The position numbers and the translations under genes were made by a program. From [Zimmermannella] alba NBRC 15616 (lineage in GTDB: Bacteria; Actinomycetota; Actinomycetes; Actinomycetales; Microbacteriaceae), in contig NZ_BCSO01000009.1 of assembly GCF_001570905.1 (NCBI RefSeq), positions 1 to 64,000 on the forward strand: a stretch of 64,000 nucleotides of DNA, written 5' to 3'. The first letter of the stretch is position 1, and each line of letters opens with the position of its first letter. Below are positions 1 through 8,108 of the stretch, piece after piece. Below the pieces are notes generated by a model. The model was given only the letters and a program-made list of their open reading frames with translations. It made no database searches and had not been told where the DNA came from.

Positions 1-1
1 G

Positions 2-370
2 GACATCCAGCTCGTTCCGGGCGACTACACCTTCCACGAGGTTGCCGCTCCGGAGGGCTACATGGCCGTCACCGACATCACCTTCACGGTCGACACCAAC
101 GGTGCCGTCACGATGAAGGATGCCGCCGGCAACACGGTGACCGCGAACGGCGACACCCTCGTGGTGACCGACCAGCAGCTGCCCGAGCACACCCCGACGA
201 CGACTCCGACGGAGACGCCGGCCGACACGACGCCGGCCCCGGGTCCGCAGCAGTCGGGCCTCGTGGGCACGGGTGTTGACGGTGCAGGCGCGCTTGGCGT
301 GCTCATCGCTGCGGTGCTCGTTGCAGGCATGGGCGTCCTGCTCATGTCGCGCGGCCGCCGAGCTGAGTAG
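2..370 (+). CDS. SpaA-like wall-anchored surface protein, C-terminal end (partial)
   Basis: The gene starts before the window; the frame is read from base 2 and gives 122 visible residues. The first visible residues (YTFHEVAAPEGY) are the typical last strand of an SpaA/prealbumin-like pilin or adhesin domain. A Thr/Pro-rich spacer follows (about visible residues 60-85), then LVGTG near residue 87, a hydrophobic helix and an RGRR tail. This is the layout of a sortase cell-wall sorting signal, and LVGTG is close to the LAxTG signals of high-GC actinobacteria (class E sortase, known for the group). It is therefore probably a wall-anchored adhesin or minor pilin. The number of repeat domains and the N-terminus lie outside the window. 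Transcription is convergent with trhO, and a long hairpin lies between the two genes. Confidence 0.8.
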   Translation, partial: DIQLVPGDYTFHEVAAPEGYMAVTDITFTVDTNGAVTMKDAAGNTVTANGDTLVVTDQQLPEHTPTTTPTETPADTTPAPGPQQSGLVGTGVDGAGALGVLIAAVLVAGMGVLLMSRGRRAE

Positions 371-386
371 TCCCGCCTGACGAAAC

Positions 387-441
387 GGGCAAAATCCGGG
401 GGTCCAAGCCGCATTGAGGCTTGGACCCCCGGATTTTGCCC
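387..441. terminator. Long perfect hairpin between convergent genes (hairpin family, P1)
   Basis: Two perfectly complementary 24-base arms (387-410 and 418-441) enclose the 7-base loop gcattga. The arms begin GGGCAAAATCC. It lies 17 bases past the surface-protein stop and 6 bases past the trhO stop, so it could terminate both convergent transcripts. There is no U-tract on either strand, which fits the U-less terminators of actinobacteria, but the arm length is unusual. Confidence 0.65.
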
Positions 442-447
442 TCGGTG

Positions 448-1359
448 CTATGCCTCGACGAGCGCGTGCGCCTCGCAACGCACTCGGTCGAGCTCTGCGC
501 CGCAGCTTTCGCAGGTGATGAGGCGTTCTCGGCAGGACGGTTCGCTGCAGTTCTGCAGTCGCGTGGTGGCTTCGTCGCAGAAGCGGCAGTGGGCGAACAC
601 CTTGACGTTCTCGCCGAAGGTGACTTCCTCGCGTCCGTCAAACACCGTGAGGGCCCCTTCCCAGAGCCCCGAATTGCCGAAGCGCTCGCCGTAGCGGACG
701 ATGCCGCCATCGAGCTGGTACACCTCGTTGAAGCCGCGCTTCACCATGAGCGCTGAGAGCACTTCGCAGCGCACGCCACCCGTGCAGTAGGTGACGACAG
801 GCTTGTTCTTCAGCTCGTCGTACTTGCCCGAGTCGAGCTCGCGGATGAAGTCGTGCGTCGTGGACGTGTCGGGGACGATCGCGCCGCGGAAGCGGCCGAC
901 CTCAGCCTCGATCGCGTTCCGGCCGTCAAAGAAGACGGCATCCGGCTTGGCTTCGAGCAGCTCGTGCAGCTCGTCGGGCTTCAGGTGTGTGCCGCCGCCG
1001 ACCACACCGTGCTCGTCGACCTCAAGCTCCTCCGGTGCGCCAAACGCGACGATTTCGTCGCGGGCCTTCACACTGAGGCGCGGGAAGTCGAGCGAGTAGC
1101 CCGACTCATCAAGGCCCGTGCCCTCCGACCACTTCATGTCGACACCCTTGAACGGTGCGTAGTCCTTGAAGCGGCGAACGTACGCCTTGCATGCTTCGAG
1201 CGAACCGCCGACCGTGCCGTTGATGCCGTGCTTGGAAATGAGGATGCGGCCGCGCAGCTGGTGCCGCTCGCACAGTTCACGCTGCCACAGCATCATCGCC
1301 TGCGGGTCGGCGATAGGCGTGAACACGTAGTAGAGCAGGATCTTGGCTGGCTGGGGCAT
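448..1359 (-). CDS. trhO: tRNA uridine(34) hydroxylase, rhodanese family
   Basis: This 303-residue protein belongs to the TrhO (YceA) family, which hydroxylates uridine 34 of tRNAs in an oxygen-dependent step toward 5-(carboxy)methoxyuridine. The N-terminal half has the family's acylphosphatase-like region (LLYYVFTPI...). The rhodanese domain follows, with the active-site loop YCTGGVRCE containing the catalytic Cys. A C-terminal Cys-rich stretch (HCRFC, NCSEPSC, CESC) is also typical of the family. I chose the ATG at 1359 because GAGGAAG lies just upstream and the protein then starts at the usual family position ([11 protein letters not shown]). The open frame continues for 144 more codons with no family similarity. 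The gene stands alone and is convergent with the surface-protein gene. Confidence 0.9.
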   Translation of the reverse strand: MPQPAKILLYYVFTPIADPQAMMLWQRELCERHQLRGRILISKHGINGTVGGSLEACKAYVRRFKDYAPFKGVDMKWSEGTGLDESGYSLDFPRLSVKARDEIVAFGAPEELEVDEHGVVGGGTHLKPDELHELLEAKPDAVFFDGRNAIEAEVGRFRGAIVPDTSTTHDFIRELDSGKYDELKNKPVVTYCTGGVRCEVLSALMVKRGFNEVYQLDGGIVRYGERFGNSGLWEGALTVFDGREEVTFGENVKVFAHCRFCDEATTRLQNCSEPSCRERLITCESCGAELDRVRCEAHALVEA

Positions 1360-1524
1360 GACTTCCTCGGAGAGTAGGGGCTTCCATCCTCGCACCTGGC
1401 GAAGCGGACCGCGCGTGGTCGGCTGCAGACGCGGTGGCGGCACGTTGTGCCGCATGCCGCAGGACGGTGCTGGTGTGGGAGGCGTACCATCGGAAGGCAC
1501 ACACGTCTGAACAAGGAGCCCGCT

Positions 1525-2058
1525 ATGGCAGCCTCGATCGTGCGCCGCATTGCGGGCGCCGTCGCGGTGGTGACGCTGTCGAGTAGCGTCGCCGCATGTC
1601 AGGGTGCCGGCGAGTTCACCTTGAATGGGTCTCCGGAGGTTGCCGCGGGCGAGCTTGCGAGCCAGTCGCAGGGGGATCGCGGGAGTTCCGAACGCTGTCA
1701 GGCCGTCTTCGGTCGGGAGTCGCTCGGCGCAGACATCGCGGCCCAGGCCACCGGCGCGCCGCTGGGCACTAAAGGGCACCTTGAGCGCCACACGACGCTG
1801 CGCAGCGTCGGCAGCGACCTGGCCGCATCCATCACGGTCGCCGTGGTGGCGACGTGCGACGAGGGTGGGATGAGCCGCCTCAAGCTCACGAACTTCGACA
1901 TGAACCGCGTCGCCTCGACGGACGAGAGCGCATCACAGACCATGACCGTGGACGTGCGCGAAGGTGACCATCTGCGGTTCCGCTCAGGCGTCATTGTCTC
2001 CATCGACTTGATCGATCCGGCGGACGCCTCGATCGACTATCGCGTCGTCACTCATTGA
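1525..2058 (+). CDS. Small secreted lipoprotein, function unknown
   Basis: The ATG at 1525 follows AAGGAG and gives 177 residues. The N-terminus is a lipoprotein signal: two Arg (VRRI), a hydrophobic core, and lipobox V-A-A-C with the lipidated Cys at residue 25, so the protein should be anchored on the outer face of the membrane. The mature part is about 150 residues, has one Cys pair (CQAVFG...ATCDEG) and ends in a beta-rich segment. I do not recognise the family. It is divergent from trhO, sharing the roughly 165-base gap between the two starts, and is followed by the tRNA operon on the other strand. Confidence 0.75.
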   Translation: MAASIVRRIAGAVAVVTLSSSVAACQGAGEFTLNGSPEVAAGELASQSQGDRGSSERCQAVFGRESLGADIAAQATGAPLGTKGHLERHTTLRSVGSDLAASITVAVVATCDEGGMSRLKLTNFDMNRVASTDESASQTMTVDVREGDHLRFRSGVIVSIDLIDPADASIDYRVVTH

Positions 2059-2215
2059 TGAGGAACTCCAAGAAGTCCTCGACCGACGGCCGAAATCGGC
2101 GACCGCCCGTGGGGAAGTAGAGGTCGCGCAGCATGGGGATCTGCCGTGCTTCGTCGAGTGGTGCACGCTGAGGTATTCACCGCTTGTGGAGGCACGCAGC
2201 TGGAAGAAAACAAGA

Positions 2216-2239
2216 AAACCCCCGCCGAAGCGGGGGTTT
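2216..2239 (-). terminator. Rho-independent terminator of the tRNA operon
   Basis: A perfect 10-bp stem (AAACCCCCGC / GCGGGGGTTT) with a 4-base loop lies 8 bases past tRNA-Phe. Read on the minus strand it runs into a T-rich tract (TTTTCTTG...). It ends the Glu-Asp-Phe tRNA transcript. Confidence 0.85.
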
Positions 2240-2246
2240 CATCTTG

Positions 2247-2319
2247 TGGCTCCGACCGGCATCGATCCGGTGACCTTTCGATTTTCAGTCGAACGCTCTA
2301 CCAACTGAGCTACAGAGCC
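2247..2319 (-). tRNA. tRNA-Phe (GAA)
   Basis: A 73-base cloverleaf on the minus strand. The acceptor GGCTCTG pairs with CGGAGCC, the D-arm is AGCTCAGTTGG..GAGC, the anticodon loop CTGAAAA gives anticodon GAA, and the T-arm contains GGATCGATGCC. The discriminator base is A. No CCA is encoded, so it must be added after transcription. It is the third and last tRNA of the operon. Confidence 0.97.
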
Positions 2320-2386
2320 ATCGGGAACCGGGGATTCCCTGTCGGAGACAGCAACGCCCTTCCTTTCGAAAGGGCGAAGCGACTCG

Positions 2387-2460
2387 CGACCCTGACGGGA
2401 CTTGAACCCGCGACCTCCGCCGTGACAGGGCGGCACGCTAACCAACTGCGCCACAGGGCC
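2387..2460 (-). tRNA. tRNA-Asp (GTC)
   Basis: A 74-base cloverleaf on the minus strand. The acceptor GGCCCTG pairs with CAGGGTC, the anticodon loop CTGTCAC gives GTC, the T-loop contains GGGTTCAAGTCCC, and the discriminator is G, as expected for tRNA-Asp. CCA is not encoded. It is the middle gene of the operon. Confidence 0.97.
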
Positions 2461-2511
2461 ATTCTTGAATTGTTGGTGGTTCTTACTCTATCTGCTCTGG
2501 CCACGCGTCCG

Positions 2512-2584
2512 TGACCCCAACGGGATTCGAACCCGTGCTACCGCCGTGAAAGGGCGGGGTCCTAGGCCGCTAGACGATGGGGCC
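2512..2584 (-). tRNA. tRNA-Glu (TTC)
   Basis: A 73-base cloverleaf on the minus strand. The acceptor GGCCCCA pairs with TGGGGTC, the D-arm GTCTAGCGG..TAGGAC is typical of tRNA-Glu, the anticodon loop CTTTCAC gives TTC, and the T-arm is CGGGTTCGAATCCCG. CCA is not encoded. It is the first gene of the operon, 32 bases below the predicted -10. Confidence 0.97.
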
Positions 2585-2615
2585 GAGCGGATGTTGTAAC
2601 AACTACCGACGAGTA

Positions 2616-2644
2616 AGCATACGGAAGTTGGGGGCGCGTGGCAA
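2616..2644 (-). promoter_or_regulatory. Promoter of the Glu-Asp-Phe tRNA operon
   Basis: On the minus strand TTGCCA (-35) and TATGCT (-10) are separated by exactly 17 bases. Transcription would start near 2609 and give a short leader ahead of tRNA-Glu. The match to the housekeeping sigma consensus is good and fits a stable-RNA promoter. Confidence 0.7.
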
Positions 2645-2941
2645 AGTCGAGTTTGCAAACCGTCGACTTCCGCGGAATTTCGGGGAAGTTGCGGTCCCCC
2701 TCGGCGTGTCGCAATCGGCGGTCGGGGGCTGTTCTGGCGCGAATCTATCTCGCGAATACACCTGAAATGCAAAAAAGTCTGGCGACGCGCCTAGGCGTGT
2801 CGTGCTGAAGTTGTTACTGTTCTTGATGTGGTCTGTGTGACTTGTGTTTCCAATACGGTCTCATGAGGTGAATGGGCCGCACGTACCCCCGAGCGTGCGT
2901 CACACGCCCACCCCAACGAATCCCCTGCCGGAGGAGATCCG
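2645..2941. other. Intergenic region between tRNA promoter and M23 gene
   Basis: About 300 bases without a credible gene. The part near 2760-2870 is clearly more AT-rich than the surroundings and should hold the promoter of the M23 peptidase gene, but I see no convincing -35/-10 pair. I looked for a c-di-AMP (ydaO) riboswitch, sometimes found ahead of wall hydrolases in actinobacteria, and did not find its conserved elements. Confidence 0.4.
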
Positions 2942-4711
2942 ATGACTCAGTCCACACCGCCGCGCGATGCACTGCGCCTGACGCGCTGGAATCCCCTGCG
3001 CGCGCCCTGGCGAGCTCGCCTCGCTGGAGCCAGCATCGCGGTGCTCGGCGTGATTGGTATGTCCGCCGTCGCAGTCCCCAGCTGGGCAGCCGAAGCATCC
3101 GACTTCGCCAGCTGGGACGACGTCATCGCCGCCCAGAACGACGTGGACCGCCAGCAGGCGCTCATCGACGAGATCAACGGCCAGATCGCCGAACTCGACA
3201 CCAAGCTGCAGGACGCGACCGGACGCGCCAACGCAGCGGGCAGCGAGTACGGCGCCGCCGCACAGAAGCTCACCATCAAGCAGGCCGAAGTTACGCGCCT
3301 CCAGGAAGAAGCGGACAACGCTCGCGCAACCGCCGAGGAGACCCGCGACCAGGCTGGCCAGCTCGCCGCCGCCATGGCGAACCGCGGTGGCGGTGACCCC
3401 TCGCTCACGCTCTTCATGAACCCGCAGCGCGCGGATGACCTCCTCAGCCAGCTCGGCATGCTCTCTGGCCTTGCCGAGCAGACTGACGGTATCTACGCAG
3501 AGGCGGTGGACCAGCAGGAGACCGCCGAGCAGCTCGCTGCCCAGGCAACGACCGCTGCGGAAGAACTTGCCGATATCGAAGCGGACGCGCGCACGAAGTA
3601 CGACGCCGCGATGGCCGAGCAGGTCGCAGCGCAGAACGACCGCGACGCGGCAACCTCGCAGCGCGCTGAGCTCCAGGCGATGCTCATCCCGCTCCAGGAG
3701 AAGCGCAACGTCACGCAGGCCGACTACACGAACGGCCAGAAGATCCTCAAGCAGCAGGAAGAGGACACGCGCAAAGCACAGGCCGCGGCAGCCCTCGAGG
3801 CACAGCGTGTCTCCTACATCCAGGATGTCGAGAACGCGATTGCTGCCGGCCTCGAACCGCCCGCCCCACCGGCCGGCATCGACCCGCTGAGCGAGGCCGA
3901 CCTTGCTGCCATCCGTGCCAAGGTGAATGGCGGTACCGCAGCGGCCGCACCGAACGCAAGCGCGACGTCCGAGGCAACGAACAGCGCCGAACCCACCGAG
4001 GCTCCCACCGAGACGGCTGTTCCGACGCCGTCCGAGGTGCCGACGCTGACCGCAAGCCCGGCGCCGAGCGAAACCGCGAAGCCTGAGCCGACACCGACGG
4101 CAACGCCGGTGGAAACCACCTCGCCCGAGCTTCCGGCGCCTGAACCGGTCGCACCGGTTGAGCCGGCGCCAGCTCCGGAACCTGAACCCGCACCTGCCCC
4201 CGAGCCCGCACCTGCCCCCGAGCCCGCACCGGCACCGGCTCCTGAGCCCGCGCCGGCCCCCGAACCCGCCAACAACGGCATCATGGCTGGCTACGCGGCA
4301 CCCGTGGAAGGTGGCTACCTCACCGACCCCTTCGGCATGCGCTACCACCCCGTGTACCACTACTGGGCACTCCACACGGGTATCGACATCGTCCGTGAAT
4401 CCGGCACCTGCGGTACCCCGATCCACGCAGCCACGAGTGGCGTGGTCACCTACGCAGGCTGGACGGACGTGGGCTACGGCAACTACATCGTCATCGATAT
4501 CGGTGGCGGTGCCCAGAACGGCTACGCCCACGTCATGGATGGCGGCGTCGCCGTGAGCGTTGGCCAGCACGTGAACGCCGGCGACGTCATCGGCTACATC
4601 GGCACGACCGGTGCCTCGACCGGCTGCCACCTCCACTTCGAGGTCATGTCGAACGGTGAGTTCATGGATCCAGTGCCCTGGCTCAACTACGTGGGCGTCT
4701 ACTACAGCTAG
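2942..4711 (+). CDS. Secreted M23 peptidoglycan peptidase with coiled-coil N-terminus
   Basis: This 589-residue protein starts at an ATG behind GGAGGAG. A signal peptide (Arg-rich start, hydrophobic core around residues 25-45, cleavage near SWAA-EA) precedes Ala/Glu/Gln-rich coiled coils (about residues 60-320), as in the RipA/FtsX-regulated hydrolase group. A long linker of Thr/Pro and then PAPEPAPEPA-type repeats (about 340-440) leads to a C-terminal LytM/M23 zinc metallopeptidase. Its motifs are all visible: HTGID (His478, Asp482) and HLHFE (His563, His565). It should cleave stem-peptide cross-links in the cell wall, probably during division. The coiled coil may be the docking part, by analogy with FtsX-dependent hydrolases. 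It is monocistronic, with its own terminator. Confidence 0.9.
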   Translation: MTQSTPPRDALRLTRWNPLRAPWRARLAGASIAVLGVIGMSAVAVPSWAAEASDFASWDDVIAAQNDVDRQQALIDEINGQIAELDTKLQDATGRANAAGSEYGAAAQKLTIKQAEVTRLQEEADNARATAEETRDQAGQLAAAMANRGGGDPSLTLFMNPQRADDLLSQLGMLSGLAEQTDGIYAEAVDQQETAEQLAAQATTAAEELADIEADARTKYDAAMAEQVAAQNDRDAATSQRAELQAMLIPLQEKRNVTQADYTNGQKILKQQEEDTRKAQAAAALEAQRVSYIQDVENAIAAGLEPPAPPAGIDPLSEADLAAIRAKVNGGTAAAAPNASATSEATNSAEPTEAPTETAVPTPSEVPTLTASPAPSETAKPEPTPTATPVETTSPELPAPEPVAPVEPAPAPEPEPAPAPEPAPAPEPAPAPAPEPAPAPEPANNGIMAGYAAPVEGGYLTDPFGMRYHPVYHYWALHTGIDIVRESGTCGTPIHAATSGVVTYAGWTDVGYGNYIVIDIGGGAQNGYAHVMDGGVAVSVGQHVNAGDVIGYIGTTGASTGCHLHFEVMSNGEFMDPVPWLNYVGVYYS

Positions 4712-4722
4712 ACCCGAGCGTG

Positions 4723-4758
4723 AAGGGGTCCGCGCCGAATACGGTGCGGGCCCCTTTT
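4723..4758 (+). terminator. Terminator of the M23 peptidase gene
   Basis: A 15-bp stem with a few G-T pairs begins AAGGGGTCC, has an AATA loop, and ends GGGCCCCTT followed by TTCTTG. It lies 11 bases past the stop codon. Confidence 0.8.
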
Positions 4759-4831
4759 CTTGTGCCGTGTGAGTTTTCCTGTGCGGTGCGTGACTCGGAG
4801 GCCGCCGGATGCCAGGGGCGCTCCGCACACG

Positions 4832-4868
4832 AAAGCGGGGCCGCACCGATGTGGTGCAGCCCCGCTTG
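4832..4868 (-). terminator. Terminator of the pyrophosphatase gene
   Basis: The stem AAGCGGGG / CCCCGCTT is extended by a GCACC/GGTGC inner helix and lies 15 bases past the ppa stop. On the minus strand it is followed by a short T-run. Confidence 0.75.
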
Positions 4869-4882
4869 CGAAGGGTGAGTGA

Positions 4883-5371
4883 CTACTCGGCCGGCTTGTA
4901 TGCCTTGAGCGAGCGCTCGATGATCTCGGTGGCTTCCTCAGCCGAACCCCAGGCCTCAACCTTGACCCACTTGCCCGGCTCGAGGTCCTTGTAGTGCTCG
5001 AAGAAGTGCTGGAGCTGGTCCTTCGTCGACTGCGGGACGTCGTCGAGCGACTGGATGTGGAGCCAGCGCGGGTCCTTGTACTGCACGCAGAGGACCTTGT
5101 CGTCCCCGCCAGCTTCGTCGGCCATGCGGAGCACGCCGACCGGGCGAACCTTGAGGCCAACGCCCGGGAACACCGGCTCCTCGAGGAGCACGAGTGCGTC
5201 GAGCGGGTCGCCGTCGTCGGCGAGGGTGTGCTCGAAGAAGCCGTAGTCAACCGGGTACACGAACGGCGTGAAGAGGACGCGGTCGAGGTAGACGCGGCCG
5301 GTCTCGTGGTCAACCTCGTACTTGTTGCGGCTGCCCTTGGGGATTTCGATAACAACGTCGTAGGCGCTCAT
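4883..5371 (-). CDS. ppa: Inorganic pyrophosphatase
   Basis: This 162-residue family I soluble inorganic pyrophosphatase hydrolyses pyrophosphate to two phosphates in the cytoplasm and so pulls biosynthetic reactions forward. The family signature DGDPLDALV is present, with the Mg-binding aspartates, as is the N-terminal [11 protein letters not shown] motif. I chose the ATG at 5371 because it follows AAGGAG at good spacing and [13 protein letters not shown] matches the usual start. The open frame could extend 11 codons further, without support. It is monocistronic. Confidence 0.95.
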   Translation of the reverse strand: MSAYDVVIEIPKGSRNKYEVDHETGRVYLDRVLFTPFVYPVDYGFFEHTLADDGDPLDALVLLEEPVFPGVGLKVRPVGVLRMADEAGGDDKVLCVQYKDPRWLHIQSLDDVPQSTKDQLQHFFEHYKDLEPGKWVKVEAWGSAEEATEIIERSLKAYKPAE

Positions 5372-5458
5372 TGGCGTGCTCCTTCGCTCGGCGTGAATGT
5401 TCACAGCGGATTCGGTGAGTCCAGGCTACCGAGGTGACATCGCGTGGCGGGACACCGT

Positions 5459-5533
5459 GACCAGGTTTGGGCATATATCAGTCATCCCGCTTGGAGGAGG
5501 GGGGGGATCACCGCTATCTTCCCAAATCTGGTC
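5459..5533. repeat. Imperfect long inverted repeat between divergent genes
   Basis: GACCAGGTTTGGG at 5459-5471 is answered by CCCAAATCTGGTC at 5521-5533, with one mismatch. The inner sequences (gcatatat... and ...gatagc) continue a weak pairing toward a G-run. It lies between the divergent starts of ppa and the PLDc_N gene, so it is not a terminator for either. It may be a decayed member of the hairpin family. Confidence 0.4.
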
Positions 5534-5606
5534 AGGCGACCGCGGGCTGGGGGAATGTTGAGGCTGCGCACACCGGGCGCTCGAACGGGCGTGTGATGGT
5601 GGAAGC

Positions 5607-5972
5607 ATGACTGAGAACACCGCACAGTCCTTTGGCTCCGGCTCGTTTCACGGCGAGGTGAACCGCTCGAGCGCTCCTCGCGACGTTGCGGGCGGCGGGC
5701 AGCCTCGCGTGAAGTCTCATGATGCTGGCAAGGCCTCCTTCGCAACGCCGCAGCACGCCAAGGTGCCGCGCCTGAGCCGCACGAAGAAGAGCCTCATCGG
5801 CCTCATCGGCCTCGCACAGCTTGGTCTCGCCACCGCTGCCGGCATCGACCTTGCCCGCCGCGACCCGAAGCGCATCCACGGCCCGAAGGCCTTCTGGTAC
5901 GCGGTGCTGCCGCTCAACTGGATTGGCCCGATCGCCTACTTCATGGCGGGCCGCAAGCTCGGCCGCAAGTAG
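5607..5972 (+). CDS. Small membrane protein with PLDc_N-type domain
   Basis: The protein has 121 residues. The first 55 are polar, Ser/Gly-rich and low in complexity. Two membrane segments follow (about residues 60-80 and 92-110), ending with AVLPLNWIGPIAYFMAGRKLG. The pattern of a Trp-Ile-Gly-Pro-x-Ala-Tyr-Phe segment followed by GR is that of the 'phospholipase D-nuclease N-terminal' (PLDc_N) domain, a small two-helix membrane module usually found without any nuclease domain. Its function is unknown. The start follows GGAAG. The downstream neighbour tilS begins 85 bases later on the same strand. Confidence 0.7.
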   Translation: MTENTAQSFGSGSFHGEVNRSSAPRDVAGGGQPRVKSHDAGKASFATPQHAKVPRLSRTKKSLIGLIGLAQLGLATAAGIDLARRDPKRIHGPKAFWYAVLPLNWIGPIAYFMAGRKLGRK

Positions 5973-6057
5973 TGGACGCAGGGCGAGGCGGCTCAGGACC
6001 GTGTTGACGGCACGACGACTCCGGGCGATTGCCCGCGAAGATCGCTAGGCTGAGCGC

Positions 6058-7194
6058 GTGCCAGATCGTCCTCGCCTCACCCCGCCCGTCGCGGACATTC
6101 GCCGTACCGTTCGCGTGAGCCTCAAGGCTGCCGCGCGCGACGGTGAACTGGTGCTCGTCGGCTTGAGCGGCGGCGGCGACTCGCTCGCCCTGGCAGCCGC
6201 AACCGCCTTCGAAGCGCCGCGCATTGGCGTGCGCGCGGGCGCGGTCATCATCGACCACCAGCTGCAGGAAGGCTCGGCCGAGGTCGCTGAGCGTGCTGCA
6301 GCGCAGGCGCGTGAGCTTGGCCTCGACCCGGTGATGGTCGTGCGCGTCGAGGTTCGGGATGACGGCCAGGGCCCTGAGGCATCCGCTCGCCTCGCCCGCT
6401 ACGAGGCGCTCGAGGCGACGCGCCAGCAGCTTGGCGCGGTGGCGCTCCTGCTCGGCCACACCCTCGACGACCAGGCCGAGACGGTGCTCCTTGGTCTTGC
6501 TCGCGGATCCGGCGGCAAGAGTCTCCACGGGATGGCTCCGGTTGCAGGTCCGCTCCTGCGTCCGCTCCTCGGCATCCGACGCACTGCGACGCACCAGGCG
6601 TGCGCCGATATGGGCCTCGAGCCGTGGCAAGACCCGCACAACCACGATCCGAAGTACACGCGCGTTCGCGTTCGCGAACGGGTGCTGCCGATGCTTGAAG
6701 AAGAGCTCGGCCCTGGTATTTCGGAGGCGCTTGCCCGCACGGCCACGACCCTTCGCGAAGACGCCGAAACCCTTGACGAGCTCGCCCTCGAATGGGCCCG
6801 CGAGATCATCGACGAAAACGAAGACGGCCGTATTTCGCTGGATGTTGGCGGGCTCGTGACCCAGCCTCCGGCGCTTCGCCAGCGCATTTGCCGCATCGTT
6901 GCAGAGCAGGGCTTTGGGGTGTCGCTCTCGCGCCGCCACACGATGGCGGTAGCCGCACTCGCGACGGAATGGCACGGGCAGGGGCCGGTCGATCTTCCTG
7001 GCATCCGTGTCGAACGCGAGCGGGGACGCATCCTCTTCGGTGCCGCCGAAGCACACGAGCCGAACGGCGACGACGCGACGACCGCCGACACTGCCACCGC
7101 TGGCACCCGCGGGACACGCATTGTGACGCGTGCCGGCGGTGCCACCCAGATTATTGACGAACCCACGCCACACGGCGAGGACGAGACGCGATAA
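6058..7194 (+). CDS. tilS: tRNA(Ile)-lysidine synthetase
   Basis: This 378-residue protein converts cytidine 34 of tRNA-Ile(CAU) to lysidine using ATP and lysine, so that the tRNA reads AUA. The ATP-pyrophosphatase loop SGGGDS is at residues 37-42, followed by LGHTLDDQAET, and the long C-terminal part is typical of actinobacterial TilS. The start used is GTG at 6058. No strong Shine-Dalgarno is seen there, so it could begin a few codons later. The stop codon TAAGGAG itself forms the ribosome-binding site of hpt, showing tight coupling. The tilS-hpt-ftsH order is a conserved bacterial arrangement, broken here by an inserted opposite-strand gene. Confidence 0.9.
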   Translation: MPDRPRLTPPVADIRRTVRVSLKAAARDGELVLVGLSGGGDSLALAAATAFEAPRIGVRAGAVIIDHQLQEGSAEVAERAAAQARELGLDPVMVVRVEVRDDGQGPEASARLARYEALEATRQQLGAVALLLGHTLDDQAETVLLGLARGSGGKSLHGMAPVAGPLLRPLLGIRRTATHQACADMGLEPWQDPHNHDPKYTRVRVRERVLPMLEEELGPGISEALARTATTLREDAETLDELALEWAREIIDENEDGRISLDVGGLVTQPPALRQRICRIVAEQGFGVSLSRRHTMAVAALATEWHGQGPVDLPGIRVERERGRILFGAAEAHEPNGDDATTADTATAGTRGTRIVTRAGGATQIIDEPTPHGEDETR

Positions 7195-7203
7195 GGAGCC
7201 GCC

Positions 7204-7827
7204 ATGCGCGCTATTGACTGCCAGGACGACGTTCGGGAAGTCCTCTACACGGAGGAGCAGATCCACGCGCGCATCGCGGAGATGGCGCGCGAGATTGAGC
7301 GTGACTACGAGGGTCGCGAGCCGCTGCTCATTGGTGTGCTCAAGGGGGCCGTCATGGTCGTCTCGGACCTCGCCCGCGAGCTTCGCTGCCCCGTGAAGAT
7401 GGACTGGATGGCGGTGTCCTCGTACGGCTCCGGGACGGAGTCGAGCGGTGTCGTCCGCATCATCAAGGACCTCGACGCCGACCTCACGGGCCGCGACGTC
7501 CTCATCGTCGAAGACATCATCGACTCGGGTCTCACGCTCACCTGGCTCAAGTCGAACCTCGAATCGCGCGGCCCGAACTCGGTTGAGATCTGCACGCTGC
7601 TGCGCAAGCCCTCGCGCCTGAAGTCGGACGTCCCCGTGAAGTACATCGGTTACGACGTCCCGAACGAGTTCGTCGTCGGATACGGCCTCGACTTCGATGA
7701 GCGCTACCGCCACCTGCGCGACGTCGTTGTGCTCAAGCCGCACGTCTACGGCGGCGAAGAGGAGCCGGAGCCGGCCCGCGTTGAGGTGGAAGAGGGCGCC
7801 GGCTCGCACGAGCAGCCCCAGCTGTAG
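7204..7827 (+). CDS. hpt: Hypoxanthine phosphoribosyltransferase
   Basis: This 207-residue purine-salvage enzyme makes IMP or GMP from hypoxanthine or guanine and PRPP. The PRPP-binding loop VLIVEDIIDSGLT is intact, and LLIGVLKGAVMV marks the N-terminal core. The C-terminus carries about 25 extra Glu-rich residues after the usual end (VLKPHVYGG). The ATG at 7204 is preceded by AAGGAG, which overlaps the tilS stop, so the two genes form one operon. Confidence 0.95.
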   Translation: MRAIDCQDDVREVLYTEEQIHARIAEMAREIERDYEGREPLLIGVLKGAVMVVSDLARELRCPVKMDWMAVSSYGSGTESSGVVRIIKDLDADLTGRDVLIVEDIIDSGLTLTWLKSNLESRGPNSVEICTLLRKPSRLKSDVPVKYIGYDVPNEFVVGYGLDFDERYRHLRDVVVLKPHVYGGEEEPEPARVEVEEGAGSHEQPQL

Positions 7828-7920
7828 CGGCTTCGCCCGCGGGGCTTCGGGACTCGCGTGGGAGAGGGCTGCCCGTCATGCCGTCCCTCCGCGCGCATCC
7901 TCGTGCTCGCGCTGGAAATT

Positions 7921-7979
7921 AGGTCGAAAAGTGCTTGTCCGGTCACTCACGGAGTGGCCCGACAAGCACTTTTCGACCT
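7921..7979. terminator. Long hairpin between convergent genes (hairpin family, P2)
   Basis: Perfect 19-base arms (7921-7939 and 7961-7979, starting AGGTCGAAAAGTGCTTGTC) continue after one mismatch as a further 7-bp helix around the loop cacgg. It lies between hpt and the opposite-strand RNase gene, so it can serve both as terminator. It has a C-T-rich but not T-rich tail. The rest of 7828-8108 shows no gene. Confidence 0.65.
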
Positions 7980-8108
7980 ATCTTTTGGGTGCCGCGCGAG
8001 CCTGGGCGGGGGTGCCGCGCGAGCCTGAGCGGGGACGCGCAGCGCAGGGTGATGTGCAGCAGCATGCAGCTGGGTGGGATCCGGTGGGGCTGCGGGGCGT
8101 GGCCGCGG

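Noticed and set aside
58-414. 118-codon minus-strand open frame opposite the surface-protein tail
   Set aside because: Antisense shadow of the sorting-signal region; it has no ribosome-binding site and no recognisable domain.
2585-2941. c-di-AMP (ydaO) riboswitch ahead of the M23 gene
   Set aside because: The conserved riboswitch segments could not be found; only an AT-richer stretch is visible.
2900-4846. 648-codon open frame on the minus strand across the M23 peptidase gene
   Set aside because: It is antisense to a gene with full signal peptide and catalytic motifs, and its translation is Arg/Gly-rich low-complexity text typical of shadow frames in GC-rich DNA.
5941-7809. 622-codon minus-strand open frame across tilS and hpt
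   Set aside because: Shadow frame; both genes on the plus strand carry clear family motifs.
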